A stretch of DNA of 64,000 nucleotides from an uncultured Lachnospiraceae bacterium (GTDB lineage Bacteria > Bacillota > Clostridia > Lachnospirales > Lachnospiraceae), in assembly GCA_910585345.1 (NCBI GenBank), contig CAJUDS010000003.1:62001-126000 (forward strand). The letters are read 5' to 3'. The notes beneath the pieces are model-generated. The model made no database searches. It was not told where the DNA came from and saw nothing but the letters and a program-made list of their open reading frames with translations. This document shows positions 44,353 through 53,212 of this stretch, piece after piece. Within the stretch, counting starts at the first letter, position 1. Each line of letters starts with the position of its first letter. A program made the position numbers and the translations under genes.

Positions 44353-45957
44353 TTACCTGAATTTAACTTCATATTGCTGCGGATTGTCGCGGAGAATTTT
44401 CTCCCACTTTTTGTCGCTTCCCTCGAACCGGCATTTGATAAACGTACAATGCTCAAAAATTTCCGCGTCGACATCTTTATTATTGCAAAACGTCACCTTG
44501 ATAAAGCAGCACCCTCTAAAATTACTGTTTTCCAGCCCGCAGCCCGAAAACTCCGCCTCTTCAATCGTACTGTCCGCCAGACTGGCCAGAGCCATATCAC
44601 AGCCGCGGAAAATCGTATAATTAAAATTGGACGCCCCGAAAAAGGCGTTTCCAAAATTACAGTTTTCAAAGCAGCTATAGCTTGAGAGCAGACCCGGCCC
44701 GTTGCAGTTTTCAAAAACCACATCGGTAAAATGCGCATAGGTCAGCTCGGCGTCTTTCAAAATCGTATCCCGGCAGGAGGAATACTGCATCACGGATTTT
44801 GTCAGGTCAATTGTGCTCATATCACTCTTATCGAGCATGCAGCATGTCCATACGCTCTCCGAGGCATGGCAGCCCAGAAGATTGGAATTTTGGAGATTCA
44901 CAAGCCGTAACTGCGCCTTATATAAAACGGCTTCCGCCAGGACACAGCTCTCCATATCTACATATTGAAAGGAAGCCTCCGTCAGGTTTACACCGCCCAT
45001 CACGCACCCATGCATCCGCACATTTCTCAGATCAGCCTTCTGCATGTTCGCCCCTTTAAGCAGCGCCGCGTCCATCCGCATATGGGAAAAATGAATTTCT
45101 TCCGCAAACGCATTGACAAAAGACGAGGATGACAGATCAAGAAAAAACGCGCCCTGCATGCCATTCCAGATATCCGCTTTTTCTCTCTCCTTCATTCCCT
45201 TTTTATTTACGGTCACAGACAGCGTCCTGAAATAATTTTTATTACAGCCCCTGTATTTTTCCGGTATTTCCGACCCTGTCGGCACATCATGAAAGCAAAT
45301 TTTATGCAGCGTCGAGTTTTCAAAACTGCTATATCTGAAATCCCCCTCCGCTATTTCATAAAAATCAATCTGGCTCAGTTTGCAGCCGATAAAATTCACA
45401 CGGCTGAGCATACTTTTATGAATTTCCACATTGACCAGAACCGCGTTTTCAAAAGCGCTTCCCCGCAGATCGGCCTCCACGAAATTGCTTCCCGTCACAT
45501 CGACGTCGGACCAAATCATCTCCGTCATCAGACAGTTTGCAAAGACTGAGTTGCCAAGCGCGCAGTCGCGCATATCCGCATTGTAAAAATTACAGTCGGC
45601 AAACTTCGATAACGCCAGATTGCTGCCGACCATTTTGATTCTTGCGAATATCACGCCGGAAAATGCAGAGGCCCGGAACGAACAATTCTCAAAACGGACG
45701 TTGTAAAAGTCCACATCATTGAGCTTTGCCGCCGGATAAAACAGTTCGACTCTCGGGAGCGTAACGAGACAGCGGACAGAACTGTAAAAACGCAGCAGGA
45801 AAAACAGATATAAAATGTCCCTGTTTCCTGTCTCTGCCTTAGACTGCTGCCGAAATTCCCTATTGTCCTCTCGGACTTGTTTGTCCTGCCGGACCTGCAG
45901 CACATCCCTGTAATCCGACAGCAGCGCATAAATTTCGAGAAAGTCGTCCATATCCAT
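44353..45957 (-). CDS. Pentapeptide-repeat protein, probably the C-terminal half of a split membrane protein
   Basis: The 534-residue frame contains long runs of pentapeptide repeats, for instance GSNFVEADLRGSAFENAVL and LKGANMQKADLRNVRMHG, which fold as a right-handed beta helix. Such proteins include DNA-mimic gyrase protectors (Qnr, McbG), but most have unknown roles. The first ATG at 45957 has a poor ribosome site, and the preceding 22 codons, back to a TAG at 46024-46026, are open and protein-like (DNGWYRSVYPTIQRYERY). The TAG is in frame with the upstream membrane gene, so the two were probably one protein of about 843 residues. Whether this half is translated alone is unclear. Confidence 0.75.
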   Translation of the reverse strand: MDMDDFLEIYALLSDYRDVLQVRQDKQVREDNREFRQQSKAETGNRDILYLFFLLRFYSSVRCLVTLPRVELFYPAAKLNDVDFYNVRFENCSFRASAFSGVIFARIKMVGSNLALSKFADCNFYNADMRDCALGNSVFANCLMTEMIWSDVDVTGSNFVEADLRGSAFENAVLVNVEIHKSMLSRVNFIGCKLSQIDFYEIAEGDFRYSSFENSTLHKICFHDVPTGSEIPEKYRGCNKNYFRTLSVTVNKKGMKEREKADIWNGMQGAFFLDLSSSSFVNAFAEEIHFSHMRMDAALLKGANMQKADLRNVRMHGCVMGGVNLTEASFQYVDMESCVLAEAVLYKAQLRLVNLQNSNLLGCHASESVWTCCMLDKSDMSTIDLTKSVMQYSSCRDTILKDAELTYAHFTDVVFENCNGPGLLSSYSCFENCNFGNAFFGASNFNYTIFRGCDMALASLADSTIEEAEFSGCGLENSNFRGCCFIKVTFCNNKDVDAEIFEHCTFIKCRFEGSDKKWEKILRDNPQQYEVKFR

Positions 45958-46023
45958 ATTTTTCTCAATATACCGCTCATATCTTTGGATTGTCGGATAA
46001 ACGCTGCGATACCATCCATTGTC

Positions 46024-46884
46024 CTATGCGTCGTCCCGCTCCACATTCTGGATAATCGCCATTTTTTCTATGTATCCGGCAGCTATCATAACGCGCTGGC
46101 GGATATCCTGCCCGCTGTGAAAACCGGCCGATTTATCGAGAAAGGCCAGGATAAACTTCTCCCATTCCGAAAACTTTATGACAAACTTCTCCGCATCAAA
46201 CGACCAGATGACTTTCTCCGCTTCTGCATCGTTACCCGCTTCCGCCTCTTTGCCGATTTCCAAAAACGCCGCCAGACTTTTCTTCTCTTCCCTCAATTTT
46301 ACATAGTTGTCAATGAAGACACTCCACACACTGTCCATACGTTTCCAGCGCTGCGCCGTCTCCCGTCCAAGACTGTCCAGAATCGTCTGTGCGGTTTTGC
46401 CGATATACTCGTCGATATTGACACACTGATACAGAAAGTAAATAGACAGGATCATCAGAATAACAACCGCCACGATACCCGCGTACAAAAAAGAATCATA
46501 CGGCGGACTGCCCTCGCCGCCACTTGCATTTTGGTAAAGGATCAGATAACAGGATACGCCGACAAACATAACCGAGTACCACATGAGCACCCTGATTTTC
46601 TCCTGCCGGTATTCCCTGATCACCCTGGCATAATAAGGCTTTTCATCAATTGTCCGGTCCAGGGCGTCCTTTAGAAATACATAGCTCGTCATCAGCGTGC
46701 CAAAGACCGCCACCATTGTGGACACAATGACCGGCCACACAAGCTCCCACGACGCCGCGCTGTATTCTCCCGCCGTAAAATGGCAGTATAACGTTCTCAC
46801 AGCCTGTATCAGTACCGCCCCAATACAGACACCGCCTATGATGAGCCATTTCTTTATTTTTTTCCCGACTTTTTCTTTTGTCAA
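46024..46884 (-). CDS. Membrane protein with soluble helical tail, N-terminal half of the split protein
   Basis: The 286-residue frame has four hydrophobic segments: KWLIIGGVCIGAVLIQAV, PVIVSTMVAVFGTLMTSYVF, VLMWYSVMFVGVSCYLILY and YAGIVAVVILMILSIYFLY. A charged cytoplasmic-type helical region follows. It ends at a TAG that is in frame with the pentapeptide ORF. The start is TTG at 46884 with GGAGCACAGGG upstream, and a strong promoter lies 45 bp before it. It is the first gene of the biosynthetic operon. With the pentapeptide half it could provide self-protection or anchor the pathway, but no function can be shown. Confidence 0.65.
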   Translation of the reverse strand: MTKEKVGKKIKKWLIIGGVCIGAVLIQAVRTLYCHFTAGEYSAASWELVWPVIVSTMVAVFGTLMTSYVFLKDALDRTIDEKPYYARVIREYRQEKIRVLMWYSVMFVGVSCYLILYQNASGGEGSPPYDSFLYAGIVAVVILMILSIYFLYQCVNIDEYIGKTAQTILDSLGRETAQRWKRMDSVWSVFIDNYVKLREEKKSLAAFLEIGKEAEAGNDAEAEKVIWSFDAEKFVIKFSEWEKFILAFLDKSAGFHSGQDIRQRVMIAAGYIEKMAIIQNVERDDA

Positions 46885-46928
46885 ATTCCCTGTGCTCCGC
46901 TATTTCCAAATTTATCCAATATAGAGAT

Positions 46929-46957
46929 ATTATAGCTATCTGCCTGTGACAAGTCAA
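46929..46957 (-). promoter_or_regulatory. Near-consensus promoter of the biosynthetic operon
   Basis: On the minus strand TTGACT (46952-46957) and TATAAT (46929-46934) are 17 bp apart. No internal terminator is visible down to 37716. Confidence 0.8.
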
Positions 46958-46965
46958 CAACTCCG

Positions 46966-47086
46966 CCCCGGACGGGCACGTAAAGTCCGTCTGCGTCACA
47001 AGATCCCGGGACAGCACATACGGACTATTAGAAAATGCAGTCTTTTCTACTAGGAGCACGAACAGAAATTTATGCCTGGCAGGTAC
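46966..47086 (+). repeat. Composite of family A and family B repeats
   Basis: 46966-47015 resembles the core of the MITE-like element (CCCGGACGG, GTCCGTCTGCGTCA, ATCCCG). 47016-47086 resembles 28461-28530 (GGACTATTAGAAAATGC, TCTTTTCT, ACAGAAATTTATGCC). The two families are joined here without a gap. No gene is seen from 46885 to 47427 apart from this repeat and two promoters. Confidence 0.6.
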
Positions 47087-47371
47087 AGAGAAACCGGCGT
47101 GACCTCCGCCACGCCGGTTTTACCGGGAACTTTTCTTTACTTCCTTATGGGTGTCCGCCAAAAACAAACCCTTTGTTTTATCATAAATCAAGTATGAAAC
47201 CAGATAAGAATAAACCTCAAAAATATATTCAACTTTACTTGCCGAAAAAAGATGTCTTTATCAAAATAGTATTCTCGGAATGTCCACAGTGATAGCGAGC
47301 ATCGGATTGTGTCAGACACATTCCCAATTACGAATCTTTTTGAGATAAAGATAGAATAACATCAACCAGTA

Positions 47372-47380
47372 TGTTATAAT
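47372..47380 (+). promoter_or_regulatory. Extended -10 promoter of the small hydrophobic peptide gene
   Basis: TGTTATAAT is an extended -10 box; the -35 region is poor. Transcription would start near 47387, giving a leader of about 40 nt. Confidence 0.55.
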
Positions 47381-47427
47381 TTTTGCGTTGCTCACCGAAA
47401 CCTGGCAGCAGGAAGGAGGTGTCGGCG

Positions 47428-47526
47428 TTGGATATTTTCATTTCTTTTTTTATCGCTGTTGCGGCTGGTGTAGCTTGCCACTATATCATCAAATGGTTAG
47501 ACAGCAATGACAAGAGCAACAAATAA
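47428..47526 (+). CDS. 32-residue hydrophobic peptide, type I toxin candidate
   Basis: A TTG at 47428 follows a perfect AAGGAGGTG ribosome site. It encodes a peptide starting MDIFISFFIAVAAGVACHYI and ending IKWLDSNDKSNK. One membrane helix with a short charged tail is the form of Fst/Ldr/holin-like type I toxins, and small clostridial peptides of this appearance are often annotated as putative holin-like toxins. It has its own promoter and a strong terminator 36 bp after the stop. An antisense RNA would be expected, but I could not place its promoter. The peptide is too short for usual gene finding. Confidence 0.6.
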   Translation: MDIFISFFIAVAAGVACHYIIKWLDSNDKSNK

Positions 47527-47561
47527 CCTACTGGGTGCTTTGCCAGTATAAAAGTAAAGAA

Positions 47562-47599
47562 GAATCCCTAAACTGTACTGCAATACAGTTTAGGGATTC
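47562..47599. terminator. Strong hairpin after the small peptide gene
   Basis: GAATCCCTAAACTGTA pairs perfectly with TACAGTTTAGGGATTC (16 bp, loop CTGCAA), followed by GTTCTTTCG. It may also end an antisense transcript. Confidence 0.85.
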
Positions 47600-47763
47600 G
47601 TTCTTTCGTCAACGTGGACTTTTCATTTCTTTTTGCCTATTGGCATTATAGCATATGCAAAAATGCTTTTCAATATGCTTTTTTTTTTCTAAAATTTTTA
47701 TCCTTATCTGGTATCAATCAAGTTCAAAACCAGCATAGAAACTATGACAGACGGCTGGCAAAA

Positions 47764-49929
47764 TTACTGCTCAGTAAAATGGAACTGCCAAGCCTTATAT
47801 TCACCCATAACAGATGGGACGGGATACCCCACGTGCATGAGCGCCGCTCCGCTGTGCAGCCCTCCTGTCTCCCCGCACTGATAAACCGCATCCGGCTTTA
47901 TTCCTCTGAGCCGCACATAGTCTGTCGGCGCATTTCCGTGTTGATCAAGGGTAACGATACTCAAAACCACCTTTCTCTTATCTTTGCTCACAAAAGCCCA
48001 CGCTGCTGCCTCCGTATCTTTTCCTGGTGTATGGAGCCGATAGTAATCTCCGCTGCGAACCAGCTTCTCATCTTTCTTATAGATTCTGATTTGATCCCTG
48101 ACCACTTCTTTTTCTTCTTCCGTAAGCAGGTTTAAATCCAGTTCATAGCCGAATGTTCCCGCCATCGCCACGATGCCTCTTGTCTTAAGGTCCACGCACC
48201 GCCCCGTCTGATGATTTGGAACAGCAGACACATGGGAGCCCATGGTTTCCGGCGGGTAGCAGTAACTCGTCCCGTGCTGAATGCGGATGCGCTCAATGGC
48301 ATCTGTATCATCACTGCACCAAATCTGTGGAGTGTAGTAGAGCATTCCCATGTCGAATCTTCCTCCTCCGCCAGCGCATCCCTCGATGAGCATATCCGGA
48401 TAGCGTTGATTCAACCGTTCGAGAAAATCATAGACTCCGAGCACATATTCATACATGATCTTCCCGAAATTCTGATAGCCCTCAACCACAGTGAACACGT
48501 CACAGATGCTCCGGTTCATATCCATCTTAATGTATTCCACATTCGCCGAGTCGATTACTTTGGCAATACTGTCAAAGATATAGTCCACGACTTCCTTCCG
48601 CGAGAAATCAAGCACAAGCTGGCTGCGGCATCTCACCGGTCTTTTTCCGGGTATCACAAACGCCCAGTCCGGATGTTCCCGATACAGGGAACTGTCCTCG
48701 TTGACCATCTCCGGCTCGATCCAGAGTCCGAATTTCATTCCCATGTCATTGACTGCTCTGGAAATCCTCAAGAGCGGACCGCCCAGCTTTTCCTCATTGA
48801 CCGTCCAGTCGCCGAGCCCGCTGTAATCCGTATTTCTTTTTCCGAACCACCCATCGTCCAGTACAAACAGTTCGATTCCCAGTTCCGCCGCCTGACGCGC
48901 GATTTCAATGATCTTATCGCCATCGAAATCAAAATAAGTCGCCTCCCAGTTATTTGCCAGAATCGGACGCGTGGCATTCCTGTATCTGCCCCGGCATACG
49001 TGAGCGCGGATCAGTTCATGGTAAATATGCGACAGCCTCTCCAAGCCGTCCGCCGTATAGGCAAGCGCCGTCTCCGGGCTATAGAATTCTTCACCAGGTT
49101 TCAACGGATAGTCAAACATCTCATCCAAAACTCCCATCTGGAACCTCGTCTGACCAAACTGATCTTTCTCTGCCTCAAAAGAAAAATTACCACTGTAGAG
49201 GAACGCCATCCCATAACAGGAACCATGTTCTTCCGTTGTCTCTTCATCCGCAAGAATGAAAAACGGGTTGTGCTGATGGCTTGACATCCCCCTGCGGCTG
49301 CCAAACTTCTGATTTCCATAGATCACAGGAATCCGCTCCAGGTTTCTCTCCATCGTATGCCTGCCAAAAAAATGAAGGAGCTCATAATTTCCATTCAGGA
49401 AATCAATACAGGCGCTGAATACTTTGTTGAGATAAACCGTCTGTTTTCCTCTGTTGCATAGGACTGTACTCCTGGTGATCACATCCAGAGCCGGCAGCAC
49501 TCCGTAGCGCAGGGTAACTTCCAGCCCCAGCCGTTCATCGGTCAGGACAATTTCAGCCGTATATGCCTCTTCCTCGTCCGCATAGACGGCAGGAAGCCCC
49601 GGGATACTGTATTTCCCTGATTTCTTCGCAAAATCCTTAAATCTCAGGTCGGCGCCGAAGACTCCGCGCGAATCCCGGACGTTGAATGCCGGGCTCCGGA
49701 AGTCGCCGTTACCGTAGCAGGGATATTCAAGAGGAAAATAATCCGCAGAAAACGTCCTGTCATCTCCCGCCTCATAAGGATTTCCGGAAAATCCCCGGTC
49801 CGCGGGGGCAAGCAGAAAGCTCATGTCCCCTTCTGCCCGCGGTCCGTAATATAAATGAAGCAGGAAACCCATTTCATTGATGCCCATCTGATAAGTTGTG
49901 TTCTTTGTCTGCAGTGTAATGAGTTTCAT
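47764..49929 (-). CDS. GH36 alpha-galactosidase
   Basis: The 721-residue cytoplasmic enzyme hydrolyses terminal alpha-galactosides such as melibiose and raffinose. An N-terminal beta domain of about 320 residues is followed by the barrel: ILANNWEATYFDFDGDKI, LFVLDDGWFGKRNTDYSGLG and FGLWIEPEMVNEDS. The nucleophile is the Asp in VEYIKMDMNRSICD (D470) and the acid/base the first Asp in IWCSDDTDAIER (D540). The GTG at 49935 is in frame, but the ATG at 49929 fits the AAAGGGG site better. It is the last gene of the uptake operon, 12 bp after the second permease. Confidence 0.95.
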   Translation of the reverse strand: MKLITLQTKNTTYQMGINEMGFLLHLYYGPRAEGDMSFLLAPADRGFSGNPYEAGDDRTFSADYFPLEYPCYGNGDFRSPAFNVRDSRGVFGADLRFKDFAKKSGKYSIPGLPAVYADEEEAYTAEIVLTDERLGLEVTLRYGVLPALDVITRSTVLCNRGKQTVYLNKVFSACIDFLNGNYELLHFFGRHTMERNLERIPVIYGNQKFGSRRGMSSHQHNPFFILADEETTEEHGSCYGMAFLYSGNFSFEAEKDQFGQTRFQMGVLDEMFDYPLKPGEEFYSPETALAYTADGLERLSHIYHELIRAHVCRGRYRNATRPILANNWEATYFDFDGDKIIEIARQAAELGIELFVLDDGWFGKRNTDYSGLGDWTVNEEKLGGPLLRISRAVNDMGMKFGLWIEPEMVNEDSSLYREHPDWAFVIPGKRPVRCRSQLVLDFSRKEVVDYIFDSIAKVIDSANVEYIKMDMNRSICDVFTVVEGYQNFGKIMYEYVLGVYDFLERLNQRYPDMLIEGCAGGGGRFDMGMLYYTPQIWCSDDTDAIERIRIQHGTSYCYPPETMGSHVSAVPNHQTGRCVDLKTRGIVAMAGTFGYELDLNLLTEEEKEVVRDQIRIYKKDEKLVRSGDYYRLHTPGKDTEAAAWAFVSKDKRKVVLSIVTLDQHGNAPTDYVRLRGIKPDAVYQCGETGGLHSGAALMHVGYPVPSVMGEYKAWQFHFTEQ

Positions 49930-49941
49930 AGGCACCCCTTT

Positions 49942-50766
49942 CTATTTTCCTCCTGTCATTGCCACACCCTCAATAAACTGTTTCTGGAAGATCAGATACA
50001 GGATGACCATCGGCAGCATCGCGAACAGGGAACCTGCCATCAGCACCGGATAGTTTGTGCTGGACAGACTGTTCAGCGTGGAGAGTCCGGCTGAAAGTGT
50101 GGTGGAATTGATATTTGTATTTGCAACCAGCGGCCACATCAGGTCTGCGTAAGAGAACACAGCCGTAAACACGGTCAGCGCCGCTACCGATGATTTCGTC
50201 AGTGGGAACATGACCTTCGTAAATATCTGCCAGCGGTTGCAGCCGTCAAGATAAGCCGCCTCTGCGATCTCATCCGGAATACCCATATAAGCCTGCCGCA
50301 GGAAAAACGTACCGAACGCACTCACCAGTCCCGGAAATACAAGGGAAAAGATCGTATCGGTAAGCCCTAAACCCGCCACCATCTCATACTGCGGAATGAT
50401 AAATATCTGTCCCGGGATCATCTGCTGAATGATGACAAGCGTAAACAGGATGTTCTTTCCTTTAAAGTTCAGTTTTGCAAAGGCATAACCTGCCATAGAG
50501 CTGAAGATTACCGCACACAGTACGCGGAAAAGGATCATAAACCCTGTATTCAGGTAGAGATGCCCGAACGGCAGGAGGTCAAATACTTTCGTAAAGGAAG
50601 AGAAATCCCAGCTCCCCGGCAGGATCGTCGGCGGCACCTGAAGCACTTCCGCATTTGTCTTCACAGCTGTGAGTACCATCCAGATAAACGGGAACACCAT
50701 GACCAGCGCTCCTATGATCAGGACGATGTAGATCAGCACGGTTGACAATGTGTTTTTCTTTTTCAT
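49942..50766 (-). CDS. ABC sugar transporter permease, MalG type
   Basis: The 274-residue protein has six hydrophobic segments and the ATPase-contact EAA loop in EIAEAAYLDGCNRWQIFTKV. The C-terminal pattern (LFAMLPMVILYLIFQKQFIE) ending in a short polar tail is typical of MalG/MsmG permeases of the CUT1 group. With the other permease and the binding protein it imports alpha-galactosides. No ATPase gene is in the operon, so a shared MsmK-type ATPase is likely. The ATG at 50766 has GGAGGGCGAATGAG upstream. Confidence 0.93.
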   Translation of the reverse strand: MKKKNTLSTVLIYIVLIIGALVMVFPFIWMVLTAVKTNAEVLQVPPTILPGSWDFSSFTKVFDLLPFGHLYLNTGFMILFRVLCAVIFSSMAGYAFAKLNFKGKNILFTLVIIQQMIPGQIFIIPQYEMVAGLGLTDTIFSLVFPGLVSAFGTFFLRQAYMGIPDEIAEAAYLDGCNRWQIFTKVMFPLTKSSVAALTVFTAVFSYADLMWPLVANTNINSTTLSAGLSTLNSLSSTNYPVLMAGSLFAMLPMVILYLIFQKQFIEGVAMTGGK

Positions 50767-50779
50767 CTCATTCGCCCTC

Positions 50780-51661
50780 CTATACTTCGTAGTTGACCCA
50801 TTTCTTCTGCCCTGCGAACTGAAGCGCCGTGATAATACCGATCAGGAGCACGGTCGCAATAACAATAGCCGACGCATATCCCTTGTCTCCTTTGATAAAT
50901 GATTCACGGTAGAACAGATAGATCAGTGACTGTGATTTGCTCAGCGCCGGGTTGCCCTCACCGATCATCATATAGATCAAATCGTATACTTTAAGAGAAG
51001 CCATCAGACGCATGATCAGCACAACAAACAAGGTCGGCGACACCATGGGCAGTGTAATATAACGGAACTGCTGCAGCTTCGTACATCCGTCAAGACTTGC
51101 CGCCTCATAATAGCTTTTAGAAATATTCTGGATGCCAGAGAGCAGAAGTACCGCGTCATACCCGATGGTGCTCCAGATCGCCACAATCGCCACTGTAGGG
51201 ATAACCAGATTCGGATCCGTAATCCATCCCGCATTGAGATGGAATACCGTATTGATGATTCCGTACTCGGAGTTGAACATCCATTTCCATACCATAGCGA
51301 CCGCAGCCGGAGCCACGACCATGGGCAGGAAAAATACGGCGCGGAAAAATACTTTTCCTTTGATCTTCGCATTCAGCAGGATCGCGACGATCAGCGCCTG
51401 AAATACACCTACCGGCACGGTCAGGATACAGAAATAAACCGTATTCCAGGCCGCCTGCCAGAACTCGCTGCTGCCAAACATTTTCGCATAGCTCTTAAGT
51501 CCGGTGAACGAACGTCCGCCGAACACCCCGCTTTTGCAGAAACTCAAAATAATCGTATCAATAAACGGGTATACATTCAAAATGATCAGTCCGATAATGG
51601 TGGGCGCTATCATCAGATAGCCCCACACATCATCCTGACCAAGCCTTTTCGTTTTCTTCAT
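50780..51661 (-). CDS. ABC sugar transporter permease, MalF type
   Basis: The 293-residue protein has six hydrophobic segments, starting LMIAPTIIGLIILNVYPFID, and the EAA loop SKSYYEAASLDGCTKLQQFR. It matches MalF/MsmF-type CUT1 permeases and should form a heterodimer with the next gene product. The ATG at 51661 has AAGGGGGAAC upstream. It lies 21 bp after the stop of the interrupted binding-protein gene, within the same transcript. Confidence 0.93.
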   Translation of the reverse strand: MKKTKRLGQDDVWGYLMIAPTIIGLIILNVYPFIDTIILSFCKSGVFGGRSFTGLKSYAKMFGSSEFWQAAWNTVYFCILTVPVGVFQALIVAILLNAKIKGKVFFRAVFFLPMVVAPAAVAMVWKWMFNSEYGIINTVFHLNAGWITDPNLVIPTVAIVAIWSTIGYDAVLLLSGIQNISKSYYEAASLDGCTKLQQFRYITLPMVSPTLFVVLIMRLMASLKVYDLIYMMIGEGNPALSKSQSLIYLFYRESFIKGDKGYASAIVIATVLLIGIITALQFAGQKKWVNYEV

Positions 51662-51682
51662 CAGAAGTTCCCCCTTTGACTC

Positions 51683-52963
51683 TTACTGATCCGCAATCGC
51701 CTGTGTCACCTTGTCCTGTATCTGCCAAATGCCTTCCTCTACGGTAAGCGTTCCCGCGTAGACGTCGAGCATTGTCTGCTCTACTTCCGGCTCCCATACG
51801 CGGCGGGAAGCGTTGTTGACATATTTGATGCTGTAATCGAACTGCTCAATCAGATTTCCTACATTCACCTCGTATCCCTGATCCGCAAAGGACTGTACCC
51901 ATGTATCCTCAAGACCGTTGTACGCCGGGATGGCAACGCCGGACTCTCCCTGAATCCGCTGTCCCTCCTCTGAGCCTAAGAACGCAAGAAAATCCATAGC
52001 GATATCATGGTTCGCGCCCTCTGCTCCTGTTGCGTATCATACACTGTTGGAGATAACGGCGCGTCCGTCCCCTTCTACCGGGTTCGGGCATTTTGGCAGG
52101 ACCGCCACATCCCATTTACCATTCATATCCGGATAAGTTGCGCACAGATTCGCGAGATCCCAGTTGCCGGCATAGTACATTGCACCCTGCCCGGAGAAGA
52201 ACATCTCAGCCGCCCCTGTATTCGCAAACTGTTCCTGTGTCGGACACCAGTTGTTCTCCTGAAGACCCACATAATATTTAACAGCATCGGATGTCGCCGG
52301 TTCTGTGTACATTGCCTTAGAACCGTCATCACTTAAGATCTGTCCGCCGTTCTGGTATACGAAATTCCAGTAGCCGATCTGGTCGTGAGAATATGCCATA
52401 TACCCGTATTTACCGGTATTGTCATAGATTGTCAAAGAAGCGTTCTCAAGGTCATTCCATGTCCAGTCCGGCGTTGGGTAAGTCACACCTGCTTTATCAA
52501 AAATTTCTTTGTTATATAAAAGCGCTACCGTATCTTTATCCTTCGGCACGCCATAGATCTTGCCGTCGCTGCCTTTTGCATTTTCTATGGCAGTCTCAGC
52601 GTAGTTTGCTTCATCCACGATACCCGTGCAGTCCGCAAGGATTCCCGCATCCGCATAGGTATACATCTGGTTTGTATGCATCCAGAAGATATCCGGCAGG
52701 GAATTGCTCTTTGCCGCAGCTTCAAGCTTCGTCCAGTACTCGTCCCAGCCTGACGCCTGTACTTCAATCGTCACATCCGGATGATCCTCCATATAGGCTT
52801 CCGCAATGGCTTCCATACCGCTCTTCTGACCAGAATCCCAGATCATAAACACAAGATGGCCGCCCCCTCCGTTGCTTCCGCCTGATCCGCCACAGGCAGA
52901 AAGTCCCAGTATAAGCGCTCCCGCCATTGATGCCGCAAGCGCTTTTTTCCACAACTTATTCAT
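51683..52963 (-). pseudogene. Sugar-binding lipoprotein gene interrupted by one in-frame TGA
   Basis: The first part begins MNKLWKKALAASMAGALILG with lipobox LSAC and has the family-1 solute-binding fold (PDIFWMHTNQMYTYADAG, YGVPKDKDTVALLYNKEIFD). It stops at a TGA at 52037-52039 after GDGRAVISNSV. The same frame continues without a gap as YATGAEGANHDIAMDFLAFL to 51683, which is the expected rest of the protein. One base change accounts for the break, so it is either a recent nonsense mutation or an assembly error. The truncated form would lack about 118 residues. The start ATG at 52963 has GGAGGATTATGAG upstream. Confidence 0.88.
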
Positions 52964-53129
52964 CTCATAATCCTCCTTTGGCACAGGATTTTCATGTAAA
53001 ACATATTGTACAATCCTGCTCTTTCATTCAGCAGACGGCCGTTTCTGCTCTGTTTTATTCCAACATGTCAGTGTACTATTATTTTATCAACAGAGTTTTG
53101 TACCCACCATAGCCGCATGAACGCAATTT

Positions 53130-53184
53130 TATACCAAAATGCACCAGAGTAAAAAATACTATCATAGCTGTGCATTTTGGTATA
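53130..53184. promoter_or_regulatory. Operator between the alpha-galactoside operon and its AraC regulator
   Basis: TATACCAAAATGCAC (53130-53144) and GTGCATTTTGGTATA (53170-53184) are a perfect 15-bp inverted repeat with 25 bp between the arms. It lies between the divergent genes and should bind the AraC protein encoded next to it. Confidence 0.75.
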
Positions 53185-53212
53185 TACTTAGAAGAAAAGG
53201 AGGGCATGCATC

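Noticed and set aside
46024..46026. Amber codon as pyrrolysine or other recoding
   Set aside because: No PylS/PylT-like genes or recoding structure are visible in the window; a simple nonsense change is the simpler reading, although not proven.
48211..49284. 357-codon plus-strand ORF opposite the alpha-galactosidase gene
   Set aside because: Antisense shadow; the minus strand encodes an intact GH36 enzyme with both catalytic aspartates.
52037..52039. TGA as selenocysteine
   Set aside because: Solute-binding proteins are not selenoproteins, and I see no SECIS-like stem directly after the codon; nonsense mutation or error is more likely.
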